Shown here in pieces: positions 40,307-49,345 of a DNA stretch of 64,000 bases (position 1 is its first letter; every line of letters begins with the position of its first letter). This DNA is from Microbacterium sp. BH-3-3-3 (GTDB lineage: Bacteria > Actinomycetota > Actinomycetes > Actinomycetales > Microbacteriaceae): assembly GCF_007679045.1 (NCBI RefSeq), contig NZ_VEFS01000003.1:62001-126000 (forward strand), written 5' to 3'. The translations under genes were made by a program, and so were the position numbers. The notes under the pieces are model-generated. The model made no database searches, had not been told where the DNA came from, and saw nothing but the letters and a program-made list of their open reading frames with translations.

Positions 40307-41353
40307 TCAGGCTCGGCTCGCCGCGGTCACCCGCGCGGCCTCGCGCACCGCCGAGACGTTCTTGCGCCCGGCACGCGACCCGGCCAGCTTCGCGGCGATG
40401 TGCTCGCTCACCGTGACCGGCTCGTACAGCGCAGGAGCCTCGGTGGTGACGAAGTGCGGAAGGGGGCCCACCACGGCATCCGCGTTGCCGTCGTGGAAGA
40501 ACGCCGCCGAACGCCGCCGCTCGATCGTGCCGTCGATCACCGGCGGCTTCACCCGGTGCAGGGTCGAGAGCCACTTGTCGTTGGTGAGTCGCGCGGCGAC
40601 GTCGCCGAGGTTGACCAGCAGCGCGCCGTCGGCGGGCGCGACGTCGTTCCACGAGCCGTCGAGCCCGAGCACCTGCAGGCCCGCCACCTGGTCGGCCCAC
40701 AGCACCGTCACGAGCCCGAAGTCGGTGTGCTCGCCCATGCCCGTCAACTCGGCGCCGAGCTCGATCGACCCCGGCGGCAGGGCGTAGTTGTTCATCCGCA
40801 GCACGTCGATGGAGTGGTCGGTGAGCCCGTCGAAGAAGTCGTCGCGCACGCGCAACGCCGCGGCGAAGATGCGGGTGAGCGTGTGGGCGACCCGTCGCGC
40901 CTCGTCGTAGTAGGTGCGAACGGCCGGCTCGAACAGCGCCGTCTCGGCGGGCCACGTGTTCGTCGCGTAATCGTCGGGCGACACCGACGCGCCCGGATAC
41001 TCCTGCCACGACGTGCCGACGTTGAACGCCTCGAAGAAGTCGTTCATGCGCGTCACCGGATCCACCCCGAGGCTGTAGCTGAGCGACTCGCTCTTGGGCG
41101 GGCTGTACCCGCGGTTCTCGCCCGCCGGTCGCACGTACGCCTTCTTCGCCTCGAGCGGGAGGCCGAAGAACTCGTCCAGTGCGTCCTCGAGGTCGTGCAT
41201 CACGGCATCCGGAACCCCGTGCCCCACGATCTGCATGAATCCCACGGTGCGGCACGCGTGGTCGACCGCCGCGACCACCGCCGCGCGGGCATGGTCAGGA
41301 CCGGGACCCACCCACGCCGAGATGTCGATCGTGGGCACGTGGAAAGAAGCCAT
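40307..41353 (-). CDS. 2-oxoglutarate/Fe(II)-dependent dioxygenase, isopenicillin-N-synthase family
   Basis: 348 residues. The N-terminal DIOX_N domain (PTIDISAWVG...GFMQIVGHGVP) and C-terminal jelly roll with iron ligands His-x-Asp (GEHTDFGLVTVLWADQ, near 212) and His (STLHRVKPP, near 265) are seen, with 2OG-binding Arg-x-Ser in ERRRSAAFF. The substrate is unknown. ATG 41353 is leaderless: TAGCGT (41360-41365) is 6 nt away, and a palindrome CGATGTCACATCG (41371-41383) lies just upstream. Confidence 0.88.
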   Translation of the reverse strand: MASFHVPTIDISAWVGPGPDHARAAVVAAVDHACRTVGFMQIVGHGVPDAVMHDLEDALDEFFGLPLEAKKAYVRPAGENRGYSPPKSESLSYSLGVDPVTRMNDFFEAFNVGTSWQEYPGASVSPDDYATNTWPAETALFEPAVRTYYDEARRVAHTLTRIFAAALRVRDDFFDGLTDHSIDVLRMNNYALPPGSIELGAELTGMGEHTDFGLVTVLWADQVAGLQVLGLDGSWNDVAPADGALLVNLGDVAARLTNDKWLSTLHRVKPPVIDGTIERRRSAAFFHDGNADAVVGPLPHFVTTEAPALYEPVTVSEHIAAKLAGSRAGRKNVSAVREAARVTAASRA

Positions 41354-41559
41354 GGCCCGACGCTAAGCGCGCGATGTCACATCGGTGTTTCCGCAGCGTC
41401 ACGGGATCGGGGACGGGGGTTCCGGATGCCGTGGGGGTGGGAGAGCGGATGGCGCCGCTGGCCACCGGGCAGGGTAGTCGCCGACGCCCGCCATGGCTAC
41501 GGGCTCGGCGACGGAGCGTTTCGGGCGCACTGTCGGCCACCCACCCCCTTGGAGGAAAC
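41354..41559. other. Divergent spacer, oxygenase and catalase promoters
   Basis: 206 bp. It includes the oxygenase -10 box and palindrome on the left and the catalase ribosome site GGAGGAAAC on the right. No clear catalase -10 box and no ORF are seen. Confidence 0.4.
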
Positions 41560-42510
41560 ATGTACTTTCACCTGCAGGAATTCATCAACGACATCGCTCA
41601 GGACGAGCCGGATCCGGCCGCCGCGAACGCGCTCCAAGAAGGGCTCGGCGGGCAGTTCGGCGAGATGCGCACCATGATGCAGTACCTCTTCCAAAGCATG
41701 AACTTCCGCGGTCCGTCGGGAAAGGCCTACAAGGACCTCATCCAGGGGATCGGTACGGAGGAGATCAGCCACGTCGAGTTGATCGGCACCACGATCTCTC
41801 GCCTTCTCGACGGTTCGCCCGGCTACCACGGCACGCCCGCCGACCCCGTCGACCAGCCCGGGGCGGGCGGAGCCACCCCGCTGAGCATCGCCGTGGACCA
41901 CGGGAACATCCACCACTACCTGGTCGGAGCGCAGGGCGCGCTTCCGGTCGACTCCGTCGGCAACCCCTGGTCGGGGAGCTACGTGTACAACTCGGGCAAT
42001 CTCGTCCTCGACCTGCTGTACAACCTGATGCTCGAATCGACCGGCCGTCTGCAGAAGTGCCGCCTCTACGAGATGACCGACAACAAGATGGCGCGCGGCA
42101 CGATCTCGTACCTGATCGTCCGCGATCAGGCGCACGAGAACGCCTACGCCAAGGCGCTCGAGACGCTCGGGGTGAATTGGCGCACCTCGCTGCCGATCCC
42201 GAAGACCAACGCCGAGCAGTTCCCGGAGGTCAAGCGGCTGGTCGATCTGGGACTCCAGAGCAAGCAGTACTCGTTCGACCTCGGCAACCAGTCCGAAGCC
42301 GGCAAGATCTTCCAGGGCGCCTCGCCCTCGAACGACGGGACGCAGCTGGACGCCAGCGAGCAGGCTCCCGCGGGAGCGCCGATGACGATCTCGCCCGAAC
42401 GCCTCGAGGAGTTCTCGCCCGGAGCCAACGCCGACCTGCGTGAGCTGATCGAGGCCACCGCCGCGATGGAGATGGTCGGCATCGACGCGACCTTCGGGCG
42501 CATGGCCTGA
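41560..42510 (+). CDS. Manganese catalase
   Basis: 316-residue cytosolic dimanganese catalase, 2 H2O2 to O2 plus 2 H2O. Ligand set: Glu in QFGEMRTMMQYLFQS near 36, Glu and His in GTEEISHVELIG near 68, and Glu and His in RLYEMTDNKMARG and VRDQAHENAY near 165-200. The ribosome site GGAGGAAAC is strong. The C-terminal tail (about 255-316) is acidic and extended. Followed by a terminator. Confidence 0.95.
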   Translation: MYFHLQEFINDIAQDEPDPAAANALQEGLGGQFGEMRTMMQYLFQSMNFRGPSGKAYKDLIQGIGTEEISHVELIGTTISRLLDGSPGYHGTPADPVDQPGAGGATPLSIAVDHGNIHHYLVGAQGALPVDSVGNPWSGSYVYNSGNLVLDLLYNLMLESTGRLQKCRLYEMTDNKMARGTISYLIVRDQAHENAYAKALETLGVNWRTSLPIPKTNAEQFPEVKRLVDLGLQSKQYSFDLGNQSEAGKIFQGASPSNDGTQLDASEQAPAGAPMTISPERLEEFSPGANADLRELIEATAAMEMVGIDATFGRMA

Positions 42511-42581
42511 GCCGAGCGGAGCCTCTCGGGCGCCAGGGGCCCAACCCCGCACGGGTCCGAGCCCTACCCTGTCGCAGAAAT

Positions 42582-42619
42582 GAGAAAGACCCCCCGGGAT
42601 GAACCCGGGGGGCTTTCTC
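42582..42619. terminator. Terminator between catalase and tRNA-Leu
   Basis: GAGAAAG and CCCCCCGGG pair with CCCGGGGGG and CTTTCTC around a 5-nt loop. The long symmetric stem probably stops both the catalase (plus) and tRNA (minus) transcripts. Confidence 0.85.
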
Positions 42620-42624
42620 GTGTG

Positions 42625-42710
42625 TGCGCGAGGGGGGACTTGAACCCCCACGCCCGTTAAAGGGCACTAGCACCTCAAGCTAGCGCGTCTACCTATTCCG
42701 CCACCCGCGC
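42625..42710 (-). tRNA. tRNA-Leu (GAG anticodon)
   Basis: 86 nt on the minus strand. The acceptor stem GCGCGGG pairs with CTCGCGC (one G-U). The anticodon stem CTAGC/GCTAG encloses TTGAGGT, anticodon GAG. A long variable arm GTGCCCTTTAACGGGC marks a class II tRNA, and the T-arm loop GTTCAAGTC is present. CCA is not encoded. It reads CUC/CUU leucine codons. Confidence 0.93.
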
Positions 42711-42873
42711 ATCTGGGTGATTTGTCGCTTTCGCAACGAGGAACGACATTACCATGCCCGGGGCCGCGCCTCGAACCGGTGCAGCAGCCCGGGCGCGTCC
42801 TGCGCGCCGGCGGAGCGCGTCGCGGGGCGTCACGCGTCGGGGGAGCGGCCCCGCCGCAGGTACCGTAGTGGCC

Positions 42874-44175
42874 ATGCCCAAGGTCGTCCCCTACCTGCCC
42901 GAGGTCGCGCACGTCGCATCCGAGCTCATCCGGTTCGACACCTCCAACTACGGCGGAGGCCGGGCGAACGGCGAACGCGAGGCCGCCGAGTACGTCGGGG
43001 CATACCTCGAGGACCTCGGCCTCGAAACCGAGTACTACGAGCCGATCCAGCGCCGCACCAACGTGTGCGCGCGCATCCCGGGGCGCAACCGCGACAAGCC
43101 GGCCCTCGTACTGCACGGGCATCTCGACGTCGTGCCCGCCGTCGCCGAGGACTGGAGCGTCGACCCGTTCGCGGGAGAGATCCGCGACGGCGTGCTGTGG
43201 GGCCGCGGCGCGGTCGACATGAAGGACATGGACGCCATGATCCTCACCGCCGTGGCCGAGCTCGTGCGCGCGGGGGAGCAGCCCGAGCGCGACATCATCG
43301 TGACCTTCTTCGCCGACGAGGAGAACGGCGGGGTCGAAGGGTCGGCCCTCGTCATCCGCGACCGCCCCGAGTGGTTCGCTGGCGCGACCGAGGCCATCAG
43401 CGAGGTCGGGGGCTACTCGATCGCCGTCGGCGGTCGTCGCGCCTACCTGCTGCAGGTCGGCGAGAAGGCCCTCGTCTGGCTCAAGCTCGTCGCCCGCGGT
43501 CGCGCCGGCCACGGCAGCGGCCTGCACCCCGACAACGCCGTGACGAAGCTCGCCGAGGCCGTCGCCGCCCTCGGCCGCACCGAGTGGCCCATTCGCCTCA
43601 CCGACACGACCTCCCAGCTGCTGGCGGGCCTCGCCGACATCACCGGTGATGACGCCGGCGACCCCGACGCCCTTGCGTTGCGCACGGGCGCGGCATCCGC
43701 GTTCATCCGCTCGACGCTGCGGACCACCACCAACCCCACGGGACTCACCGCGGGCTACAAGCACAACGTCATCCCCGACCGCGCCGAGGCACTCATCGAC
43801 GTGCGCGTGCTGCCGGGGACCGAAGAGGCCGCCCTCACCGACATCCGCCGCATCGTCGGACCCGACGTCGACATCGAGATCGTGCACCAGGACATCGGGC
43901 TCGAGGTGCCGTTCTCGGGCGACCTCGTCGACGCCATGGTCGCCCAGCTCGGCCGACACGACCCGGGCGTGCCCGTGCTGCCGTACCTGATGGGAGGCGG
44001 CACCGACAACAAGGCGCTGTCGGCCCTCGGCATCGCCGGCTACGGATTCGCGCCGCTGCGACTCCCCGCCGATCTCGACTTCACCGGGATGTTCCACGGT
44101 GTCGACGAGCGCGTCCCCGTCGACGCGCTCGAGTTCGGTCGACGAGTTCTCGCCGACCTCCTCCGAACGTACTGA
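42874..44175 (+). CDS. M20 family zinc peptidase / deacylase
   Basis: 433 residues. Metal His-x-Asp in LHGHLDVVP near 80, bridging Asp in [12 protein letters not shown] near 110, and catalytic Glu-Glu in FFADEENGG near 145. A dimerisation domain is at about 190-310. The HGHLDV pattern fits the M20 dipeptidase/acetylornithine deacetylase group; the substrate is not assigned. The ATG is leaderless (TACCGT at 42861-42866, 7 nt). uppP follows 8 nt after its stop and may be co-transcribed. Confidence 0.88.
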   Translation: MPKVVPYLPEVAHVASELIRFDTSNYGGGRANGEREAAEYVGAYLEDLGLETEYYEPIQRRTNVCARIPGRNRDKPALVLHGHLDVVPAVAEDWSVDPFAGEIRDGVLWGRGAVDMKDMDAMILTAVAELVRAGEQPERDIIVTFFADEENGGVEGSALVIRDRPEWFAGATEAISEVGGYSIAVGGRRAYLLQVGEKALVWLKLVARGRAGHGSGLHPDNAVTKLAEAVAALGRTEWPIRLTDTTSQLLAGLADITGDDAGDPDALALRTGAASAFIRSTLRTTTNPTGLTAGYKHNVIPDRAEALIDVRVLPGTEEAALTDIRRIVGPDVDIEIVHQDIGLEVPFSGDLVDAMVAQLGRHDPGVPVLPYLMGGGTDNKALSALGIAGYGFAPLRLPADLDFTGMFHGVDERVPVDALEFGRRVLADLLRTY

Positions 44176-44183
44176 AGGACCGA

Positions 44184-45032
44184 ATGCACATCTTCGAGGT
44201 GATCATCCTCGGGCTCGTCCAGGGCCTGACCGAGTTCCTCCCCATCTCCTCCAGTGCGCACCTGCGCATCGTGGGCGAGTTCCTCCCGTCGCAGACCGAC
44301 CCGGGTGCGACCTTCACCGCCATCACCCAGATCGGCACCGAGCTCGCCGTGCTGATCTACTTCCGCAAGAAGATCGTCCGCGTGATCTCGCGGTGGTTCG
44401 GCTCGCTCACCGGCAAGGTGCCGCGCAACGACCCCGACGCCCGCATGGGCTGGCTCGTCATCATCGGCACGATCCCCATCGCCCTTCTGGGTGTGCTGCT
44501 GCAGAGCCTCATCCGCGACAACTTCCGGAGCCTGTGGATCACGGCCATCGTGCTCATCGTCTTCGGCATCCTGCTCGGTCTCGCCGACCACTACGGAAAG
44601 CGTCGCCGAGACCTCGACGACCTCACCTACCCGCACGGCATCGCCTACGGCTTCGCCCAGGCCCTCGCGCTCGTGCCCGGCGTCTCGCGCTCGGGTGCCA
44701 CCACGACGCTCGGCCGCGCGCTCGGATACAAGCGCACCGCCGCGGCGGAGTACTCGTTCCTGCTCGCCGTGCCCGCGGTGTTCGCCAGCGGTCTGTTCGA
44801 GCTCTACAAGAGCTTCGACGAGGGCACGGGCCCGTACACGCTCGGCGAGACGGCCATTGCGACGATCATCGCGTTCGTCGTCGGCTACGTCGTGATCGCG
44901 TTCCTCATGCAGTACCTCAAGCGCGGCAGCTTCCTGCCGTTCGTGATCTACCGCGTCGCCCTCGGCGTGCTGATCATGGTGCTGCTGGTGCTCGGCGTCA
45001 TCCCCGCGGAGTCGACGATCATCGCCAGTTGA
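44184..45032 (+). CDS. uppP: Undecaprenyl-diphosphatase UppP (BacA)
   Basis: 282-residue polytopic membrane enzyme recycling undecaprenyl pyrophosphate to the monophosphate lipid carrier for peptidoglycan. Active-site motifs: [13 protein letters not shown] near 14 and [11 protein letters not shown] near 165. About eight membrane helices. The GAAGGAC ribosome site lies 5 nt before the ATG. Overproduction of this family gives bacitracin resistance in other bacteria. Confidence 0.95.
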   Translation: MHIFEVIILGLVQGLTEFLPISSSAHLRIVGEFLPSQTDPGATFTAITQIGTELAVLIYFRKKIVRVISRWFGSLTGKVPRNDPDARMGWLVIIGTIPIALLGVLLQSLIRDNFRSLWITAIVLIVFGILLGLADHYGKRRRDLDDLTYPHGIAYGFAQALALVPGVSRSGATTTLGRALGYKRTAAAEYSFLLAVPAVFASGLFELYKSFDEGTGPYTLGETAIATIIAFVVGYVVIAFLMQYLKRGSFLPFVIYRVALGVLIMVLLVLGVIPAESTIIAS

Positions 45033-45043
45033 TCCCGGATGCC

Positions 45044-45079
45044 ACGACGGCGCCGTCCCGATCGGGGCGGCGCCGTCGT
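45044..45079 (+). terminator. Terminator of uppP
   Basis: ACGACGGCGCCGTCCC pairs with GGGGCGGCGCCGTCGT across a 4-nt loop, 12 nt after the stop. Confidence 0.8.
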
Positions 45080-45093
45080 CGTGTGCGGTGGAG

Positions 45094-45600
45094 GGGTCCC
45101 TGACGGGCTCAGCCACCTTGCAACGCGAGGTCCCTGAGCTTGTCGAAGGGCCGGGCAGGGCGGTGGGGTGCGGTGGCTTCGACAGGCTCAGCCACCTTGG
45201 TTCGGCCAGGTCCCTGAGCGTGTCGGAGGGCCGGGACCAGGCGTTCAGCGGCCAGGCGGCGCAGTGGGGTCCGGTGGCTTCGACAGGCTCAGCACCTTGC
45301 AACGCGAGGTCCCTGAGCTTGTCGAAGGGCCGGGCAGGGCAGTGGGGCCCGGTGGCTTCGACAGGCTCAGCCACCTTGGTTCGGCTAGGTCCCTGAGCTT
45401 GTAGAAGGGCCGGGCAGGGCGGTGGGGTGCGGTGGCTTCGACAGGCTCAGCCACCTCGGTTCGGCGAGGTCCCTGAGCTTGTCGAAGGGCCGGGGCCCGT
45501 TGGTCAGTGGCCGGGCGGCGCGGTGGGGTGCGGTGGCTTCGACAGGCTCAGCCACCTTGCAGCGCGAGGTCCCTGAGCTTGTCGAAGGGCCGGGACCCGG
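45094..45600. repeat. Large composite REP-like array between convergent uppP and PAC2 genes
   Basis: Six composite units alternate a GGTCCCTGAGCTTGTCGA element (starts 45129, 45209, 45308, 45388, 45468, 45568) with the GGTGGCT-stem hairpin. Spacing is 80, 99, 80, 80 and 100 bp, because some units carry an extra ~20 nt. Linkers GCGGTGGGGTGCGGTGG and GGTTCGG are also conserved. No ORF. Confidence 0.95.
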
Positions 45601-45603
45601 CGG

Positions 45604-46470
45604 TCAGCGACGCGGCGGGTCGTCGCGGCCGGGCTTCGTCGGGCCGTCGCCGCCCCGACGCAGGTACCGCTCGAACTCCTGGGCGATCGCGTCTCCCGAG
45701 GCCTCGGGGGAGTCCCACGTGTCGCGGGTCTGCTCGAGCTGGTGGATGTACTCCGTCATCTCCTCGTCGTCCGCGGCGGCGGCGTCGATCGAGGCCTCCC
45801 ACGCGCGCGACTCGACCTCGAGGTCGCCGCGCGGCACGGTGATGCCGGTGACGGCCTCGAGCTTCTCGAGAAGGGCGAGGGTGGCCTTGGGCGACGGGGT
45901 GTGACCGGCGACGTAGTGCGGCACGCTCGCCCAAAGGCTGGCGGTGGGAATGCCCACGGTCTCGGAGACGACGCCGATGGCGCTCAGGATGCCGACGGGT
46001 CCCTCGTACAGGCTCCGCTCGAGTCCGAGCTCCTGGCGGACCACCTCGTTGTCGCTGCCGGCGAAGACCGAGATGGGCCGGGTGTGCGGCACGTCGGACA
46101 TCATCGAGCCCAGCGCGACGAAGCCGGTGACGTCTTCGCGCAGCGCGACGTCGATGAACTCGGCGGCGAAGGCCTGCCACGCGCGGGCGGGCTCCACTCC
46201 CACGAGCAGCCAGATCTCGGCGTCGTCGGAGCGCTCGACGGGGCGCAGCAGTTTCGCCTCGGGCCAGGTCAGGGTGCGACGCCCCTCGGCGTCGAGTCCG
46301 ACCTGCGGGCGCGTGTACTGGTAGTCGAAGTAGAGCTCGGGGTCGACCGTGTGCACGACCTCGTACTCGGCATCCGCCCGCAGCATCGCGGCGGCGGCCG
46401 ACGCGGCTTCTCCGGCGTCGTTCCAGCCGTCGAAAGCGGCGACGATGATCCGGCGACCCAGTGCGTCCAC
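45604..46470 (-). CDS. PAC2 family protein
   Basis: 288 residues. The N-terminal GRRIIVAAFDGWNDAGEAASAA and central FVALGSMMSDVPHTRPI match the PAC2 fold, a proteasome-assembly-chaperone-like domain found widely in actinobacteria. The C-terminus (about 230-288) is an acidic helix and tail. Bacterial function is uncertain. It is notable beside trmI and pafBC but without proteasome genes. GTG 46470 follows GGAGG by 4 nt. Confidence 0.88.
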   Translation of the reverse strand: MDALGRRIIVAAFDGWNDAGEAASAAAAMLRADAEYEVVHTVDPELYFDYQYTRPQVGLDAEGRRTLTWPEAKLLRPVERSDDAEIWLLVGVEPARAWQAFAAEFIDVALREDVTGFVALGSMMSDVPHTRPISVFAGSDNEVVRQELGLERSLYEGPVGILSAIGVVSETVGIPTASLWASVPHYVAGHTPSPKATLALLEKLEAVTGITVPRGDLEVESRAWEASIDAAAADDEEMTEYIHQLEQTRDTWDSPEASGDAIAQEFERYLRRGGDGPTKPGRDDPPRR

Positions 46471-46611
46471 GCAACCTCCTCTGCCCCGTCGGGGCTGACT
46501 TCCAGAATAGGCGTACGGGCGAGACCGCGGCCGGAGGGTCCGACCGCTGAAGCGCCGACGGTGGTGGGGAGCGGGTGCGGGCGCGACACCCGCGCTCGAT
46601 ACGATGGAACG

Positions 46612-47310
46612 ATGACTTCTCCCGCCCTCGCCGCGGTCCTGTGGGACATGGACGGCACGCTCGTCGACACCGAGCCGTACTGGATGGCCGCGGAGACCCC
46701 GCTCGTGGAGCGCTTCGGCGGCACGTGGTCGCACGAACAGGCCCTCGGCATGGTCGGCCTCGCGCTCGAAGACTCGGCCGGGCTCCTGCAGAACGCCGGC
46801 GTGCCGTGGAGCGTCGACGAGATCATCGCGTACCTGACCGACGAGGTGCTGCGCCAGCTCGCGACCGTCGGCGTGCCGTTCCGCCCGGGCGCGTACGAGC
46901 TGCTCGCCGACCTGCGCGCGGCGGGTGTGAAGACCGGTTTGGTGACCATGTCGATGCGCCGCATGGCGCTGACGGTCGCCGACCTGATCGACTTCCCGGC
47001 GTTCGACGTCGTGGTCGCCGGCGACGACGTCGAACGTCCCAAGCCCTTCCCCGACCCCTACCTGCAGGCGGCCGCGGCGCTCGGCGTCGACATCGCCGAC
47101 ACCGTCGCGATCGAGGACTCGCCCAACGGGCTGCGCTCGGCCATCGCCAGCGGGGCCGTGAGCCTCGGCGTGCCGCACATGGTGTCGCTCGAGGGCGTCG
47201 GCGCCGCGCAGCTGTGGCCCAGCCTCTCCGGACGCACCGCCTCCGACCTCCGCGCGCTGCACGCCGCGCACACCCCCATCCACCCCGACGAGACGCGGAT
47301 CACCCGATGA
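46612..47310 (+). CDS. HAD-superfamily hydrolase (beta-phosphoglucomutase-like)
   Basis: 232 residues. Motif I WDMDGTLVDTEP at 11-22, motif II Ser/Thr in VTMSMRR near 110, motif III Lys in RPKPFPDPYL, and motif IV EDSPNG near 169, with a helical cap after motif I. A small-molecule phosphatase or mutase; substrate unknown. Leaderless ATG (TACGAT at 46600-46605, 6 nt). ATGA overlap with trmI. Confidence 0.88.
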   Translation: MTSPALAAVLWDMDGTLVDTEPYWMAAETPLVERFGGTWSHEQALGMVGLALEDSAGLLQNAGVPWSVDEIIAYLTDEVLRQLATVGVPFRPGAYELLADLRAAGVKTGLVTMSMRRMALTVADLIDFPAFDVVVAGDDVERPKPFPDPYLQAAAALGVDIADTVAIEDSPNGLRSAIASGAVSLGVPHMVSLEGVGAAQLWPSLSGRTASDLRALHAAHTPIHPDETRITR

Positions 47311-48326
47311 GCGAGACCCCCCACCTGAGCGGCCCCTTCCGGGTCGGCGACCGGGTGCAGCTGACCGGCCCCAAGGGTCGCATGCACACCATCACCCTGC
47401 GCGAGGCGGGCGAGCTGCACACCCACAACGGCGTGCTGAAGCACGAGCTGCTCGTCGGCCAGCCCGACGGCAGCGTCGTCACCAACAGCGCAGGCCACGA
47501 CTACCTCGCCGTGCGCCCGCTCCTGCGCGACTTCGTGATGTCGATGCCGCGCGGAGCGGCGATCGTCTACCCCAAGGACGCCGCGCAGATCCTCGCGCAG
47601 GCCGACATCTTCCCCGGGGCCACGGTCGTCGAGGCCGGCGTCGGCTCCGGCGCCCTCTCGCTGTGGCTGCTGCGCGCGATCGGACCGGCCGGCCGTCTGC
47701 TGTCGTTCGAGCGCCGCGAGGAGTTCGCCGAGGTCGCCCGCGCCAACGTCGAGACGTTCCACGGTGAGGCCCCCGCCACGTGGGAGGTCGTCGTGGGCGA
47801 TCTGGTGCAGAGCCTTCCGGATGCCGTGGAGCCGGCATCCGTCGATCGCGTCGTGCTCGACATGCTCGCCCCGTGGGAGTGCATCGACGCCGTCGCCGAC
47901 GCGCTCACCCCGGGCGGCGTCGTGCTCTGCTACATCGCCACCGCCACGCAGCTCAGCCGCGTGGCCGAGTACATCCGCGCGACGGGGCTGTTCACCGAGC
48001 CGGATGCCAGCGAGACGATGGTGCGCGGCTGGCACGTCGAGGGTCTCGCGGTGCGCCCTGATCACCGCATGGTCGCGCACACGGGCTTCCTCATCACGGC
48101 GCGCCGTCTCGCACCCGGAGCGATCCCGCCCGAGGTCAAGCGCCGCGCGTCGAAGTCGAGCTACGGCGACGACGACGTGGAGCTGTGGACCCCCGGCGCG
48201 GTGGGCGATCGCGAGATCACCGACAAGAACCTGCGCAAGCGCGTGCGCGAGGCGCAGAAGTCGGCCGAGGGCGTGCGGCAGTCCGTCGCGGGGGCTGCGT
48301 CGGAGGACACAGGTTCGACCGCCTAA
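47307..48326 (+). CDS. trmI: tRNA (adenine-58-N1)-methyltransferase TrmI
   Basis: 339 residues. An N-terminal beta domain (FRVGDRVQLTGPKGRMHTITL) then a class I methyltransferase core: SAM loop VVEAGVGSGALSLWLL near 110 and acidic motif VVLDMLAPWE near 182. Forms m1A58 in the tRNA T-loop, stabilising tRNA. The basic C-terminal tail (about 275-339) is longer than in thermophiles and typical of actinobacteria. In M. tuberculosis and many relatives the proteasome/Pup genes lie between trmI and pafBC; here a lipoprotein gene starts 10 nt later. Confidence 0.93.
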   Translation: MSETPHLSGPFRVGDRVQLTGPKGRMHTITLREAGELHTHNGVLKHELLVGQPDGSVVTNSAGHDYLAVRPLLRDFVMSMPRGAAIVYPKDAAQILAQADIFPGATVVEAGVGSGALSLWLLRAIGPAGRLLSFERREEFAEVARANVETFHGEAPATWEVVVGDLVQSLPDAVEPASVDRVVLDMLAPWECIDAVADALTPGGVVLCYIATATQLSRVAEYIRATGLFTEPDASETMVRGWHVEGLAVRPDHRMVAHTGFLITARRLAPGAIPPEVKRRASKSSYGDDDVELWTPGAVGDREITDKNLRKRVREAQKSAEGVRQSVAGAASEDTGSTA

Positions 48327-48335
48327 ACTGTTCCG

Positions 48336-49283
48336 GTGCGCAGACTCCCCGCTCTCGTTGCCGTGACCGCCCTGGCCGGAATGGGCCTCGTCGGGTGCTC
48401 GGCATCCGCCGCCTCGTCGTGCCCGACCCCCACCGACAGCTCGATCGCCGCGGTGGTCGACGCCAGTGGCGACTTCGGCTCCGCGCCCACCGTCTCGGTG
48501 CGCTCGCCCTTCGTCCCCTCGCAGGCCGGGACGCAGACCCTCATCGAGGGTGACGGTCAGCGCATCACCGCCGACGACCAGTTGGCGTTCGTCGACGTGA
48601 CCGTGCTCGACGCGACCACGGGCTCGCAGGTCATCGCGACGCAGTATCCCTCCGACGTGGCCTCGGCGACCCCGATCGTGCGTCTCACGCAGGCGATCCC
48701 CTCGCTCACCCCGATGCTGCACTGCGTGGCCGAGGGCTCGCGCGTGGCCGTGGCCCTCCCCGGCGACCAGCTCGGCGCGCAGGGTGCGCAGGCGCTCGGC
48801 ATCGACGAGGGCGACAGCGCGATCTTCGTCTTCGACGTGCGCAAGGTGTTCCTCCCGGCTGCGAACGGCGCCGACCAGTACAACGCCGACTCGGGCATGC
48901 CCTCGGTCGTGCGCGCACCCGACGGCACGCCCGGTGTGGTCATGCCCGCCGGAGACGCGCCCACCCAGGAGCGCTCGCAGACGATCGAGAAGGGCGACGG
49001 CGAGACCGTCACCGCCGACTCCTCGGTGATCATCCACCTGCAGGGTGTCGCGTGGGGCGCCAAGACGACGTTCGCGTCGACCTGGAAGAACGGCGCGCCC
49101 GGACAGGCGAAGGTCTCGGGCCTGCCGCCGGCGCTCGCGAGCGCCCTCGAGGGGCAGACCGTCGGCTCCCAGGTGCTCGTCGTCGTCCCCGCCGATCAGA
49201 CCGACCAGGACCAGCAGATCCTCAAGGCGCCGGCCGGTAGCGCGCTGGTCTACGTGGTCGACATCCTCGGCACCGTCGGCTGA
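48336..49283 (+). CDS. FKBP-type peptidyl-prolyl isomerase lipoprotein (tandem FKBP)
   Basis: 315 residues. Lipoprotein signal with basic start and lipobox LVGC, lipidated Cys21. The mature part has two FKBP-like domains (about 60-165 and 215-315, each with G-D-G-(Q/E) leading strands and VxVxVL or LxGVxW cores). Proline isomerase or chaperone at the outer face of the membrane. Several canonical active-site aromatics are unclear, so activity is uncertain. GTG is leaderless (TAAACT at 48324-48329, 6 nt). Confidence 0.85.
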   Translation: MRRLPALVAVTALAGMGLVGCSASAASSCPTPTDSSIAAVVDASGDFGSAPTVSVRSPFVPSQAGTQTLIEGDGQRITADDQLAFVDVTVLDATTGSQVIATQYPSDVASATPIVRLTQAIPSLTPMLHCVAEGSRVAVALPGDQLGAQGAQALGIDEGDSAIFVFDVRKVFLPAANGADQYNADSGMPSVVRAPDGTPGVVMPAGDAPTQERSQTIEKGDGETVTADSSVIIHLQGVAWGAKTTFASTWKNGAPGQAKVSGLPPALASALEGQTVGSQVLVVVPADQTDQDQQILKAPAGSALVYVVDILGTVG

Positions 49284-49345
49284 GCCCGACGATCCGCCTG
49301 CCGCGGCACCGCGGCGGGCCGCGCAACCGCGCCTAGGATGGGCGA

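Noticed and set aside
41371..41383. CGATGTCACATCG palindrome upstream of the oxygenase as a seventh PafBC site
   Set aside because: Read towards the oxygenase it is ATGTGACAT, lacking the TGTC[AGT]G core even though the distance to TAGCGT fits; kept only as a palindrome note.
45094..45600. Possible CRISPR array because of regularly spaced repeats
   Set aside because: Repeats and the sequences between them are both conserved, spacing varies (80/100 bp), repeats are hairpins in both orientations, and no cas genes are present.
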